Of a DNA stretch of 64,000 nucleotides, positions 19,645 to 29,053 are shown piece after piece (the first letter of the stretch is position 1; each line of letters begins with the position of its first letter). Location: the NCBI RefSeq assembly GCF_009708215.1, contig NZ_CP046175.1, forward strand, positions 5,022,001-5,086,000, written 5' to 3'. The notes beneath the pieces are model-generated. The model ran no database searches and had not been told where the DNA came from. It worked only from the letters and a program-made list of their open reading frames with translations. A program made the position numbers and the translations under genes. The DNA is from Occultella kanbiaonis. GTDB taxonomy: Bacteria; Actinomycetota; Actinomycetes; Actinomycetales; Beutenbergiaceae.

Positions 19645-20169
19645 ATGGACGCCTCCGCACCGAACTGGCACGACACGATCACCGAGGTCTGGGCGGATGC
19701 CGAGGGCCGGGACCCAAACGAGGTCCTCGCGGAGATCGAGAAGCTCGTGGCAGGGCACGAACGCGACCCGCTGGCCGCGTTCGAGGTCGCCGGCGCCTAT
19801 GACTACGCGGGCCACGAGGCCCGCGCCGAGGCGCCCTATCGGCGGGCGCTCTCGGGCGGGCTCGACCCGGCCCGCCACCAGCAGGCGACCATCCAGCTCG
19901 CGTCGACGCTGCGGAACCTCGGCCGGGCGACCGAGGCCGCGGACCTGCTCCGGGCCGAACTCGGTGCCACGCTCGTGGCGCCCTACGCGGCGGCCGCCCG
20001 CGCCTTCCTGGCCCTCACCCTGCTGGACCTGGGGGAGGATCGGCGCGCCGCCGTCGTCGCACTCGAAGGGCTCCGGGACAGCCTGACCACCTACGCCGGC
20101 CCGGTGGGCCGCTACCTCGCGGACGTCACCGACGCCGACGACGAACCGACCCGCGTGCCCACCGGCTGA
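19645..20169 (+). CDS. Tetratricopeptide-repeat protein
   Basis: Cytoplasmic helical-repeat protein (174 aa). About three TPR-like helical pairs cover residues 35-150: DPLAAFEVAGAYDYAGHEARAEAPYRRAL, then QQATIQLASTLRNLGRATEAADLL, then AAAARAFLALTLLDLGEDRRAA (each longer stretch is quoted only in part here: FEVAGAYDYAGHEARAEAPY). Such small TPR proteins usually act as protein-protein scaffolds. It lies 27 bases after the large exported protein but has no clear functional link to it. Its 3' end overlaps the end of the convergent LLM gene by 58 bases, which is unusual for this compact but mostly non-overlapping region. Confidence 0.82.
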   Translation: MDASAPNWHDTITEVWADAEGRDPNEVLAEIEKLVAGHERDPLAAFEVAGAYDYAGHEARAEAPYRRALSGGLDPARHQQATIQLASTLRNLGRATEAADLLRAELGATLVAPYAAAARAFLALTLLDLGEDRRAAVVALEGLRDSLTTYAGPVGRYLADVTDADDEPTRVPTG

Positions 20170-21377
20170 CCCCAGGCCCGCGACAGGAGTCCGAAGGAGC
20201 GGAGCCGGTCGGCGGGATCGTGCGTGGCGGTGGTGACCAGGACCTCGTCCGCGCCGGTGACCCGCACGAGGGACTCGAGCCGCTCCAGCACGGTGGCGGG
20301 GGACCCGACGAACCGCGCGTCGATCCGGTCCCGGACGAGGGCCTGCTCGGCCGGGTCCCGGTCGACCCACGCAGTGGTCGTGCCCGGCCGCGGGAAGGCG
20401 ACCGCGCCGCCGGCGGTCCGGCGCACGGACAGCACCCAGTCCACGAACGGCTCCGCGAGCTCGCGGGCGTCGGCGTCGGTGTCCGCGACGAGCGCGTCGA
20501 CCGAGACCAGCACGTAGGGCTCGGACAGCGAACCGGGGCGGAACGCGTCCCGGTAGGCGCTCACCGTCTCCAGGATGCTGGACGGGCTCACGTGGTAGTT
20601 CGCCGCGAGCGGCAGCCCCAGCTCGCCGGCCACCCGGGCGCTCTCCCCGCCGCTGGAGGCGAGCACCCACACCTCGAAGTCCGCGCCGGCGGCCGGCGGG
20701 CTGACCGTCGCACTCTCGCCGGGCCCGACCGGCGGGCCGACGTGGTCCCCGGCGCGCAGTCCGAGCACCAGGTCCACCTCGGCCCGGAAGCTCTCCGGGG
20801 CGCGGCTCCGCCCGATCAGCGCGACCCGACGGGCGAGCCGCTTGCGGAACCCCTCGTCATCGGTGCCCCCGGCCGGGGTGGCCGGCACGTGCAGTCCGTC
20901 GACGTCGCGGGCCTGCGTGTGGGTCGACCGGCGCCGCCACGCGGGAACCGCAGCGGGCTCCCCCTCCGGCGCTGCGCCGTCGGGCGTCTCGTTCTTCGGG
21001 GGCGGCACGAACGCCCTCCCGAGGCCAAGGTCGGTGCGCCCGGGGTGCAGCGCCGCGATCGTGCCGAACTGCTCCACGGCCTGGAGCGGGCTGGTCGCAC
21101 TCAGCGCGATCGCCCCGGAGCCGACCCGGATCCGGCTGGTCCGCTCTGCGGCGAGCGCGGCGAGCACGGCCGGTGCCGCGGACGCGACGCCCGCGGCCAG
21201 GTGGTGCTCGGCGAACCAGATCCGCCGGTAGCCGAGGTCCTCGGCGGCCGCGGCCAGGTCGAGGACGTCCCGGATCGCCTGGGCGCCGGTGCCGCCCTCG
21301 GGCACGATCGCGAGATCCAGGATGGACAACGGCACGCGCGGTGCGCTCACGTCGTCACCTCTCGTCGGGTCGGTCAC
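20112..21377 (-). CDS. LLM-class flavin oxidoreductase, MsnO8-like
   Basis: Bacterial luciferase-like flavin-dependent enzyme (421 aa), TIM-barrel fold. The N-terminus (LSILDLAIVPEG) and the block GYRRIWFAEHHLAAGVAS are typical of the MsnO8/YhbW subgroup, as is IRVGSGAIALS. It needs reduced FMN from a separate reductase. The likely start is GTG 21377, which overlaps the upstream stop (GTGA) and has GGAG before it; GTG 21350 is an alternative. It is the last gene of the SAM-riboswitch-headed operon. Role inferred from context: oxidative cleavage in organosulfur salvage. Confidence 0.86.
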   Translation of the reverse strand: MTDPTRGDDVSAPRVPLSILDLAIVPEGGTGAQAIRDVLDLAAAAEDLGYRRIWFAEHHLAAGVASAAPAVLAALAAERTSRIRVGSGAIALSATSPLQAVEQFGTIAALHPGRTDLGLGRAFVPPPKNETPDGAAPEGEPAAVPAWRRRSTHTQARDVDGLHVPATPAGGTDDEGFRKRLARRVALIGRSRAPESFRAEVDLVLGLRAGDHVGPPVGPGESATVSPPAAGADFEVWVLASSGGESARVAGELGLPLAANYHVSPSSILETVSAYRDAFRPGSLSEPYVLVSVDALVADTDADARELAEPFVDWVLSVRRTAGGAVAFPRPGTTTAWVDRDPAEQALVRDRIDARFVGSPATVLERLESLVRVTGADEVLVTTATHDPADRLRSFGLLSRAWGQPVGTRVGSSSASVTSAR

Positions 21378-22648
21378 GGGAGCTCCGGCAGTTCGAGGTT
21401 CTCGCGGAACGTGTCACCCACGCGGTCACGACGCAGCCGTCCACGGCGGCGCAACTCCTCCAGGAGCCCGTTGACGACGAGATCGTGGGTGACCGGGTCG
21501 CCGATCCCTCCGATGGAGAGCACGTCGAGCACGCCGGCGTCCATCCGCTCCTCGACGGCGTCCGCGAGCTGCTCGGGGGTGCCGACGGGAGCCCAGTGGC
21601 CGGTGTCCTGGGCGGCGATGATCAGCTCCCGCAGGGTGCGCCCCTCGGCGACCTGCCGACCGAAGACCTCGACCCGCCCACGGCGCCGGTTCACGCTGCC
21701 CAGTTCCGGCACCCGTTCGATCGGCACCGGGCCATCCAGCGGCAGGTCGGAGAGGTCGATGCCACCGAGCATGTCCTCCAGCACGGCGCGCCCGGCGACG
21801 AGGTCGATCGCCTCCTGCTTCTCGCGGCGCAACCGCAGCGCCTCGGACTCGGTGGCGCCGAACGTCGCATGGAACGAGCTCATGATCAGCGGCAGCCCCT
21901 CGGGACGGCCCAGTTCCGCGGCCCGACGGCGCAGCCTCGTCACGAAGTCGAGCGCCACGTCGAGGGTGGGCAGGGACGTGAACACGACCTCCGCGTACCG
22001 GGCGGCAAGCTCGAGCCCGGCCGCGGACTGGCCGGCCACGAACTGCACCGGCCGCCGCTGCGGCAACGGCGGGATGTTCAGCGGTCCCGCCACCGTGAAG
22101 AAGGTGCCCTTGTGGTCGATCGGGCGGACCCGGCTCGGGTCGAACCGGACGTGGCCCTCCTCGTCGTGACCGAGCGCCCCCTCGCCCCAGCTGTCGTAGA
22201 GGGCGTTGATCACGTCGAGGGACTCCGCGGCCCGGGCGTAGCGCTGCTCCGGGCTGGGCAGGTCCTCGCCCGAGTAGTTCTCCTCACCGATGGAGGACGT
22301 GACCAGGTTCCAGGCCGCGCGGCCGTTGCTGATGTGGTCGAGGGTGCCGAACTGACGGGCCAGGTTGAACGGGTGGTTGAACGTCGTGGTGACCGTGGAG
22401 ATCAGCCCGACATGCTCGGTGACCAGGCTCAGCGCCGCCATCACCGTCAGCGAGTCCTGGCTGCCGATGCTCCCCTGCCCGTTGAAGCTGAGCAGGTCCG
22501 GGGTGAACAGGGCGTCGAACCCGGCCCGTTCGGCGAGCCCGGCGACCTCGACGGCGGTCTCGAGGGTGTGCCGCTTCGGGTCGAGGGCCAGCTCGTAGGC
22601 ACCGGGCCGGCCACCGGCCCCGGTGACGGTCTTCAGGTAGCGGCCCAT
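21374..22648 (-). CDS. LLM-class monooxygenase, NtaA/SnaA/DszA-related
   Basis: FMNH2-dependent monooxygenase (424 aa). The segments FDALFTPDLLSF, LSLVTEHVGLISTVTTTFNHP, ARQFGTLDHISNGRAAWNLV and ENYSGEDL follow the NtaA/SnaA/DszA pattern, a family that cleaves C-N or C-S bonds by oxygenation. It overlaps the binding-protein stop by one base (TGATG) and the next LLM start by four, so the three are tightly coupled. The C-terminal GDTFRENLELPELP ending matches the group. No flavin reductase is encoded nearby; electrons must come from elsewhere in the genome. Confidence 0.9.
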   Translation of the reverse strand: MGRYLKTVTGAGGRPGAYELALDPKRHTLETAVEVAGLAERAGFDALFTPDLLSFNGQGSIGSQDSLTVMAALSLVTEHVGLISTVTTTFNHPFNLARQFGTLDHISNGRAAWNLVTSSIGEENYSGEDLPSPEQRYARAAESLDVINALYDSWGEGALGHDEEGHVRFDPSRVRPIDHKGTFFTVAGPLNIPPLPQRRPVQFVAGQSAAGLELAARYAEVVFTSLPTLDVALDFVTRLRRRAAELGRPEGLPLIMSSFHATFGATESEALRLRREKQEAIDLVAGRAVLEDMLGGIDLSDLPLDGPVPIERVPELGSVNRRRGRVEVFGRQVAEGRTLRELIIAAQDTGHWAPVGTPEQLADAVEERMDAGVLDVLSIGGIGDPVTHDLVVNGLLEELRRRGRLRRDRVGDTFRENLELPELP

Positions 22649-24297
22649 CAGGCGGCCCCGCCCTCGAGGAACGCGTCCACCAGGGACGTGAGTCTGGAGT
22701 CGGCACCGAGCGCCACGCCGTGCACCTCCTCGGTCGTGCCGAGCACCGACGTGAGCTCGAACGTCGGGATGTGGAACGCGATCTCCAGGATCCGCTCCTG
22801 CGCCCGGGCCAGGACCTCGTTGCGGGCAGCGACGTCGGTGAGCCCTCGCTGCTCCTCCAGTAGAACGTTCAGCTCCTCGTCGGCCACCCGGTACGGATCC
22901 TCGTCACCGAACGCGAAGCTCGTGCGCAGGATGTCCCCGTCCGCACGGCTCAGATTGCCGTAGGTGAGGTCGAACTCGCCGGCCTCACCCTTCGCCGTGC
23001 GCTCGGAGACGTCACCGGTCCACAGCTCGACCTCGATGCCGACCTCCTTGGCCTGCTGCTGGAGCAGTTCGAGCGCCGATTGGTTCGCGACGAAGTTGTT
23101 GCTCCAGGCGATGACCAGCGCGAGCCGCTCACCGTCACGCTCGCGGATGCCGTCGGCGCCCGGCACCCACCCGGACTCCTCCAGCAACCGGGCCGCTTCG
23201 TCGACGTCCTGCTCGAGGTACTCGCTCAGGTCCACCCACCCCGGTGTGGTCGCTGCCAGCGGGCTCGTCGAGACCGCGTACGACTCGTTCAGGGTCGCGT
23301 CCCGCAGATCCGTCCGGTTCAGTGCCAGGGAGAGAGCCCGGCGCACGTTCACGTCCCCGACGATCGGCTTGGCGTTGTAGGGCGTCAGTCCGAAGGTCGT
23401 GCCAGGGTTGCCACGGGCCACGATGGTGTAGCCCGAACCCTCGAGGGTGGCCTGGTCCTGCGGCGGGACGCCGCCGATCACGTCGACCTGACCCGAGGAG
23501 AGGGACCCGGTGCGCACGCTCGCCTCGGGCACGATCTGGAACACCACCTCGTCCAGGTAGGCCTCGCCGGTGTTCTGGCTCAGCGACGAGGGCCAGGCGT
23601 ACCCCACGCGCCGGGAGAGGACCACCTCGGTGTCCTTGGTGTAGCGGTCCAGCACGAACGGTCCCGTGCCGATCACCCCTCCGGAGACGCGTTCCTCCCA
23701 CGGCAGCGCCAGGGTGGAGGCCGCGAGCGGGCCGAAGATCGGCTCGGTCAGGGCCTGCAGGAACGGGGCGCTGGGGACGTCGAACCGGACGATCGCCGTC
23801 TGCTCGTCGACGACCTCGGTGTCGACGTAGCCCGCCAGGTGCTCGATGGCGTAGCTCGCCTGTGCACCCTGGGCGAGCACGTCCGCGAAGTTGTCCTTGA
23901 TCGACTGCGCCGTCAACGGTGTCCCGTCCGAGAAGGTGACGCCCTCCCGAAGGTGGAAAGTGAACTCGGTCGCCTCCTCGTTGATCTCCCACTCCTGCGC
24001 CAGCCAGGGCGCGAGCTCACCCGTCTCGGGATCCTGGTCGAGGAGCGAGTCGACGAGCTGGCGCGTCACATAGCGCGCGTCGTTGCCGGAGCCACCGCCC
24101 TGGGGCGTGAGGCTGGCGGGGTCGTTGGCGACGGCGAAACGCAGGGTTCCACCCGCCGTCGGCTCCGCTTCGGTGCCGCTCGGACCGGTCGAGGCACCGG
24201 TGCCGGCATCGCCCCCGCCGCAGGCGGCCAGGCCGAGAACGCCGGCGGAGAGGCCGCCGATGAGGACGGCACGGCGGGAGATCGGGGGAAGGGACAT
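22648..24297 (-). CDS. ABC transporter binding lipoprotein, SBP family 5 (copy 2)
   Basis: Periplasm-face binding lipoprotein (549 aa) of the Opp/Dpp type. It has a Tat-lipoprotein signal: SRRAVLIGG, hydrophobic core, lipobox LAAC, then a Gly/Ser linker. AAGGAG sits seven bases upstream of ATG 24297, which decides this start over one six codons earlier. The mature part begins GGTLRFAVANDPASLTPQGGG (as quoted in parts: TLRFAVANDPASLTP), the family-5 opening. It is paralogous to the binding protein at 25681-27309, sharing the NDP-SLTPQGGGSGND and GGVPPQDQATLE blocks, so one membrane core probably serves two ligands. Confidence 0.92.
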   Translation of the reverse strand: MSLPPISRRAVLIGGLSAGVLGLAACGGGDAGTGASTGPSGTEAEPTAGGTLRFAVANDPASLTPQGGGSGNDARYVTRQLVDSLLDQDPETGELAPWLAQEWEINEEATEFTFHLREGVTFSDGTPLTAQSIKDNFADVLAQGAQASYAIEHLAGYVDTEVVDEQTAIVRFDVPSAPFLQALTEPIFGPLAASTLALPWEERVSGGVIGTGPFVLDRYTKDTEVVLSRRVGYAWPSSLSQNTGEAYLDEVVFQIVPEASVRTGSLSSGQVDVIGGVPPQDQATLEGSGYTIVARGNPGTTFGLTPYNAKPIVGDVNVRRALSLALNRTDLRDATLNESYAVSTSPLAATTPGWVDLSEYLEQDVDEAARLLEESGWVPGADGIRERDGERLALVIAWSNNFVANQSALELLQQQAKEVGIEVELWTGDVSERTAKGEAGEFDLTYGNLSRADGDILRTSFAFGDEDPYRVADEELNVLLEEQRGLTDVAARNEVLARAQERILEIAFHIPTFELTSVLGTTEEVHGVALGADSRLTSLVDAFLEGGAA

Positions 24298-24423
24298 CGG
24301 GTACTCCTTGAGCATGAGAGGGGGCGACGCCGGGTGGCGTCGGGTGGTGAGGTCGGCAGCGGAGGGGCGCGACGGCGGCGACCCGGATCGCGTGGATCGG
24401 ATGACGCGACCGGGCGGAACGGG

Positions 24424-25575
24424 TCAGACCGTGACGGGGGCACCCAGGCGACGGTCCTGACTGCGGCGGCCATGCTGGTCCGGTGCGGTGAAGCCGCGGG
24501 CGCGGCCGGCGTCCGCGGCGCTCCAGAGGTCGGTGCCGAGTTCGGCGTTCACGAGCGGGATGACCTCCTCGGCGAACTGGCGCAGCACGTCCTGCTGGGC
24601 CTCGTGGGGAAGCAGGTGGTTGGCGGAGATCGCCTGGACGTGGTGGCCGAGCGAGTCGTGGAACCGGACGATCTTCTCGGCCACTCGTTCCGGGGTGCCG
24701 ACCAGGGCCGTGCCGGTGTCGGCGGCCTCCTCGACCGTGGTGAACACGGAGACCTTGCCGAGGGTGTTCGGGCCGTGGTCACGCAGGCTGGCGCGTGCAC
24801 GGTTCGCCTCGAACACCGGCCGGTACTGCTCGATGGCGGCCTCGTTCGTCTCGGCGAGGTACAGGCCGCCCGAGCCCGCGCCCACCCAGGCGAGGGCGGG
24901 ATCGCGTCCGTGGAACTCCCACCGCTCGCGGTAGTGGTCAAGCAATCGCTTGTAGTTCACGGTCGGCTGCAGGGTGTGCGAGGAGAACACCGGGTCGCCC
25001 CATTTCGCGGCGAGCTCGACGGCATCGGTGGAGGTCGCCGAGCCGTGCCAGATCCGCCAAGGGCCGTCGAAGGGGCGCGGCAGGGTGGTGACGTGCTCCA
25101 GCGGTGCGCGGTGGGCGCCCGACCAGGTGACCCCCTCCTCGCTCAGCAGCCGACGCAGGAGTTCGTAACTCTCGACGAGGTACTCGTACTGCAGCGCGCC
25201 GTCCTTGCCGAAGATCGGGAAGTGCTCCACCTCGTTGCCCTTGCCGATCACGATCTCCAGGCGTCCGCCGGAGAGCACGTCAACGGTCGCGTAGTCCTCG
25301 GCGGCGCGCACCGGGTCCAGCAGGGACAGCACGGTCACCCCGGTGGAGAGCAGGATCCGGTTCGTGGCCGCTGCGATCGCGCCGAGCAGCACGGTCGGCG
25401 CCGAGGACAGGAAGTCGCCGTAGTGCCGCTCCCCCACGGCGAACGAGTCGTAGCCGAGCTCCTCGGCGAGGACGGCGGCGGCGACCACCCGCTCAAGGCG
25501 CTCGGTGGGGCTGATGGGGACGCCGTTCACGTCCTGTGGCTGGTACGGGACGATGTCCTGGATCCGGAATCGCAT
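24424..25575 (-). CDS. LLM-class flavin oxidoreductase
   Basis: TIM-barrel FMN-dependent enzyme (383 aa) placed between the two binding-protein genes. Motifs include LGYDSFAVGERHYGDFLSSAP, ILLSTGVTVLSLLDPVRAAEDYATVD (quoted in part) and SGGRLEIVIGKGNE, typical of the luciferase superfamily group A. AAGGAG lies four bases before ATG 25575. It is separated from its neighbours by about 105-130 bases on each side, larger than elsewhere in the operon, so internal promoters are possible, but none is obvious. The likely job is the oxidative step on the imported compound; the product cannot be named. Confidence 0.9.
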   Translation of the reverse strand: MRFRIQDIVPYQPQDVNGVPISPTERLERVVAAAVLAEELGYDSFAVGERHYGDFLSSAPTVLLGAIAAATNRILLSTGVTVLSLLDPVRAAEDYATVDVLSGGRLEIVIGKGNEVEHFPIFGKDGALQYEYLVESYELLRRLLSEEGVTWSGAHRAPLEHVTTLPRPFDGPWRIWHGSATSTDAVELAAKWGDPVFSSHTLQPTVNYKRLLDHYRERWEFHGRDPALAWVGAGSGGLYLAETNEAAIEQYRPVFEANRARASLRDHGPNTLGKVSVFTTVEEAADTGTALVGTPERVAEKIVRFHDSLGHHVQAISANHLLPHEAQQDVLRQFAEEVIPLVNAELGTDLWSAADAGRARGFTAPDQHGRRSQDRRLGAPVTV

Positions 25576-25680
25576 GCTGCTCCTTGTAGGTCTGGGGTGG
25601 GGGTCGAGTGGTCTGTGGTGGTTTACGGTGTGTGCCGGACCGGGAGGTGCGGACCGGTCGGGTGGGCTAGCCGCGGGTCC

Positions 25681-27309
25681 TCACGCGTCGAGCCAGGCGG
25701 AGGAGAGCGAGCCGAGCCGGGAGTCGGCCGCGAGCCACACGCCGTGGGTCGTCGCGGTGGTGCCGAGCACGGTGGTCAGCTGGAACGTCGGGATGTGGCG
25801 GCCCTGCTCGAGCAGGTACCGCTGGATGTCGGCCAGCAACGCGTTCCGCTCGGTCGGGTCGACGATCGCCCGCTGCTGCTCGAGCAGGGCGTCGAGCTCG
25901 GGATCGGCGGCCGTGAACGGGCGCCCGGACTCGGACGAGAAGCTGGTCCGCAGGACGTCGCCGTCGGCGCGACTGGAGTTGCCGAAACGGAAGTCGTAGT
26001 CGCCGCTGCCCTCGCCCTCGGTGATGTCCGGCACCGTGCCCGAGACCAGCTCCACCTCGATCCCGACCTGGGCGACCTGCTGCTGGATCAGCTCGACGGC
26101 GCTCTGGTTGGCGACGAAGTTCGTCTGCCAGGCGAGCACCAGGGACAGCCGCTCGCCGTTCTTCTCCCGAACGCCGTCGGAGCCCTCGGTCCAGCCGGCG
26201 TCGTCCAGCAGCCGTGCGGCCTCGGCCGGGTCGTGGCCGAGCAGCTCGGACTGGTCGGACCAGCCTGGCGTGGTGTCGGAGAGCACGCTGCGGGAGACGG
26301 CGTAGTCGGCGTTGAGGGTGGCGTCCCTGATCTCATCGCGGTTCAGCGCCAGGGAGAAAGCCCGCCGGACGTTGACGTCGTCGACCCCGGGGTTCTCCGT
26401 GTACGGAGTCAGGCCGAACGTGGTCCCCGGATTGGCCCGGATCACCAGGGCGGCGCCACCGGCCTCAAGTGTCTCCTGATCCTGTGGGGGCACGCCGCCG
26501 ATGACGTCGACCTGCCCGGAGGTGATCAGCCCGCTGCGCACGCTCGCCTCCGGCGCCACTTGGAACAGCACCTCGTCCACGTAGGCCTCGCCGTCGTTCT
26601 GCGACACCTCGGACGGCCACGCATACCCGGGCCGCTTGAGCAGCAGGACCTCTGTGTTCGCGGTGTAGTGGTCCACGGTGAAGGGACCCGTTCCGATCAC
26701 GCCGCCCGCGGCTCGTTCCTCCCACGACTGCGCCAGCGTGGCGGCCGCGAGCGGGGCGAGCGCCGGGCCGGCGAGCGCCTGGATGAACGGCCCGTTCGGG
26801 GCGGTGAAACTGACCTGCGCCGTGTACTCGTCGACGACGAGCGTCTCCTTGTAGTCCCCGAAGTAGGCCACCGCGACGTTCGCGTTCGCGCCCTGGGCGA
26901 CGATGTCGTCGAAGCTCGCCTTGACGGACTCCGCGGTGAAGGGAGTGCCGTCGGAGAAGCTCACGTCCTGACGCAGGGTGAACGTGAACACGCTCGCGTC
27001 GTCGCTGATGGTCCATTCGGTGGCGAGCCACGGGACGATCTCGCCGGTCTCGGGACTCTGGTCCACGAGCGAGTCCACGAGCTGCCGGGTGACGTACTGG
27101 GTGTCGTTGCCCGAGCCGCCGCCCTGGGGGTTGAGCGTGATCGGGTCGTTCGCGATCGCGAAGGTCAGCCGGCCGCCGGGTCGGGGCTGCCCGGCCTCGG
27201 TGCGCTGCTCGTCGGCGTCGGCGTCCGAGCCGCAGGCGGCCAGGCCGAGCGCGAGCGAGGACAGGGCTCCGGCGGTGAACGCGCGCCGGCTCAGGGGAAG
27301 GTGACTCAT
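25681..27309 (-). CDS. ABC transporter binding lipoprotein, SBP family 5 (copy 1)
   Basis: Binding lipoprotein of 542 aa, paralogue of the protein at 22648-24297. The Tat-type signal is LSRRAFTAGALSSLALGLAAC with the lipidated cysteine near residue 26; an acidic DADADEQ linker follows. The mature protein starts with GGRLTFAIANDPITLNPQGG, the SBP-5 pattern, and carries the HIPTFQL block near the C-terminus. It is 40 bases downstream of the double ATPase gene, so it is co-transcribed with the transporter. Ligands of this family range from peptides to nickel and opines; the LLM enzymes and SAM riboswitch favour a sulfur-containing ligand here. Confidence 0.92.
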   Translation of the reverse strand: MSHLPLSRRAFTAGALSSLALGLAACGSDADADEQRTEAGQPRPGGRLTFAIANDPITLNPQGGGSGNDTQYVTRQLVDSLVDQSPETGEIVPWLATEWTISDDASVFTFTLRQDVSFSDGTPFTAESVKASFDDIVAQGANANVAVAYFGDYKETLVVDEYTAQVSFTAPNGPFIQALAGPALAPLAAATLAQSWEERAAGGVIGTGPFTVDHYTANTEVLLLKRPGYAWPSEVSQNDGEAYVDEVLFQVAPEASVRSGLITSGQVDVIGGVPPQDQETLEAGGAALVIRANPGTTFGLTPYTENPGVDDVNVRRAFSLALNRDEIRDATLNADYAVSRSVLSDTTPGWSDQSELLGHDPAEAARLLDDAGWTEGSDGVREKNGERLSLVLAWQTNFVANQSAVELIQQQVAQVGIEVELVSGTVPDITEGEGSGDYDFRFGNSSRADGDVLRTSFSSESGRPFTAADPELDALLEQQRAIVDPTERNALLADIQRYLLEQGRHIPTFQLTTVLGTTATTHGVWLAADSRLGSLSSAWLDA

Positions 27310-27349
27310 CGCGGGCTCCAGACGAGCGGAGGAGGGGTGGTCGGGGAGG

Positions 27350-29053
27350 TCATTGCGGAACCGCTACGTCCTGGCCCGGGATGGCGGCCAGGAGCTCGCG
27401 GGTGTACTCGTGGCCGGGACGGAGCAGGACCTGTGCCGCCGGCCCCGTCTCGAGGACCCGGCCGTGCCGCATCACCGCGATGGTGTGCGACACCTGCCGA
27501 ACGACGGCGAGGTCGTGTGAGATGAACAGGTAGCTGACCCCGAGGTCGACCTGAAGGCCGGCGAGAAGGTCCAGGATCTGCGCCTGGACACGCACGTCCA
27601 GCGCGGAGACGGGCTCGTCGAGGACCACGAGCTCGGGGTTGACCGCGAGCGCCCTGGCGATCGCGACGCGCTGGCGCTGCCCGCCGGAGAGTTCCAACGG
27701 CCGGCGTGCTGCGAACGACGTGGGCAGCCCCACGTGGTCGAGCAACTCGACCGCTCGAGCGCGACGCTCGGCGCGGGTGCCGATCCGCAGGGAGTGCAGC
27801 GGCTCGGCGATCAGCTGGCCGACGGACAGGCGCGGGTTCAGCGACGCGTAGGGATTCTGCTGGACCACCTGCAACCGGTGCCGCAGGGCACGCAGCGCGG
27901 ACCCGCGCAGGTGCGTGATGTCGGCCCCGTCGAAGCTGATCGTGCCGTCGTCCGGCTCGAGCAGCCGCAGGATGAGCCGGGCCGTCGTCGACTTGCCGGA
28001 GCCGGACTCGCCGACGAGCGCGAGGGTGCGCCCGCGTCGGATCGTCAGGCTGACGTCGTCGACGGCGCGGAAGACACCACTCGGTTCGACGGCGCGCGGC
28101 ACGCTGAAGTCCTTGACCAGACCCTCCGCCCGGACCACCACGTTCGCCTCGTCGGAACCATCACCGGCGCCGACCTCGGGCGGTTCCGCCTCGTCGACGC
28201 TCGCCGGCCCGACCGCGCTGTGCAGGCTGATCAGCGTGGGGGTGGCGGTCTGCAGGCTCGGCGCGGCGGCGATCAGCGATCGCGTGTACGGGTGGTGCGG
28301 GTCCGTGAGGATCTGCTCGGGCGTCCCGATCTCGACGATCCTCCCCTCGGACATCACGGCGATGCGCGCGGCCCGGTCGGCGGCCACGCCGAGATCGTGG
28401 GTGACCAGCAGCACGCCGGTGTCGGCGTCCGCGGTGAGCGCCTCGATGTGGTCGAGGATCTGCTTCTGCACCGTGACGTCGAGTGCGCTGGTGGGTTCGT
28501 CGGCGATGACCAGTGCGGGCCGGGCGACCGTGGCGATGGCGATCAGGACGCGTTGCCGGAGCCCACCGGAGAGCTCATGCGGGTACTGGCGCGCGCGGAG
28601 CTCCGGGTTGTCCAGTCCGGCATCCGCGAGGGCGTCCAGGGCGCGATACCGGGCGCTCCTGGCGTCCGCGAGCCCGTGGATGCGGAGCACCTCGGCCACC
28701 TGGTCACCGATCCGGGTGACCGGGTTCAGCGAGACGGTCGGGTCCTGCGGGATGAGCCCGATCCGCGCACCGCGCACCCGCTCCAGCTCGCGCCGGCTCA
28801 CGCCGCGCAGATCCTTGCCCTCGAAGAGGATGGTGCCCTCGGTCACCTCGGCGGCGGCCGGCAGCAGCCGTACCACGGCGTGGGCCGTTGTCGACTTCCC
28901 CGACCCGGACTCGCCGACCAGGGCGACCGTCTCCCCGGCGTGGATGTCCAGCGAGAGCCCGTCGACGGCGGTCACCACCTGGCGCCGGGTCCGGTAGCGC
29001 ACGTGCAGGTCGCGGATGCTCAGCAGCGGCGTGTCCGCTCGGGCGGTGCTCAT
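27350..29053 (-). CDS. Fused double ABC ATPase (DppD-DppF type)
   Basis: Cytoplasmic ATPase subunit of 567 aa holding two complete nucleotide-binding domains in one chain. Each has Walker A (GESGSGKS near residues 42 and about 330), a signature (LSGGLRQRV; LSGGQRQRV) and Walker B (LVIADEPTSALD; LVVLDEPVSALD). The usual oligopeptide C-terminal extension is shortened between the halves and replaced by a Glu/Gly-rich linker around residues 270-300. The ATG overlaps the stop of the upstream permease (ATGA). With the two permeases and either binding protein it makes a complete importer. Confidence 0.95.
   Translation of the reverse strand: MSTARADTPLLSIRDLHVRYRTRRQVVTAVDGLSLDIHAGETVALVGESGSGKSTTAHAVVRLLPAAAEVTEGTILFEGKDLRGVSRRELERVRGARIGLIPQDPTVSLNPVTRIGDQVAEVLRIHGLADARSARYRALDALADAGLDNPELRARQYPHELSGGLRQRVLIAIATVARPALVIADEPTSALDVTVQKQILDHIEALTADADTGVLLVTHDLGVAADRAARIAVMSEGRIVEIGTPEQILTDPHHPYTRSLIAAAPSLQTATPTLISLHSAVGPASVDEAEPPEVGAGDGSDEANVVVRAEGLVKDFSVPRAVEPSGVFRAVDDVSLTIRRGRTLALVGESGSGKSTTARLILRLLEPDDGTISFDGADITHLRGSALRALRHRLQVVQQNPYASLNPRLSVGQLIAEPLHSLRIGTRAERRARAVELLDHVGLPTSFAARRPLELSGGQRQRVAIARALAVNPELVVLDEPVSALDVRVQAQILDLLAGLQVDLGVSYLFISHDLAVVRQVSHTIAVMRHGRVLETGPAAQVLLRPGHEYTRELLAAIPGQDVAVPQ

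Noticed and set aside
23080-27525. A 1481-codon open frame antisense to the binding-protein and LLM genes
   Set aside because: High third-position GC of the real genes keeps the opposite frame open; the translation is Arg/Gly/Val-rich with no domain, and the minus-strand genes have signals, ribosome sites and family motifs.
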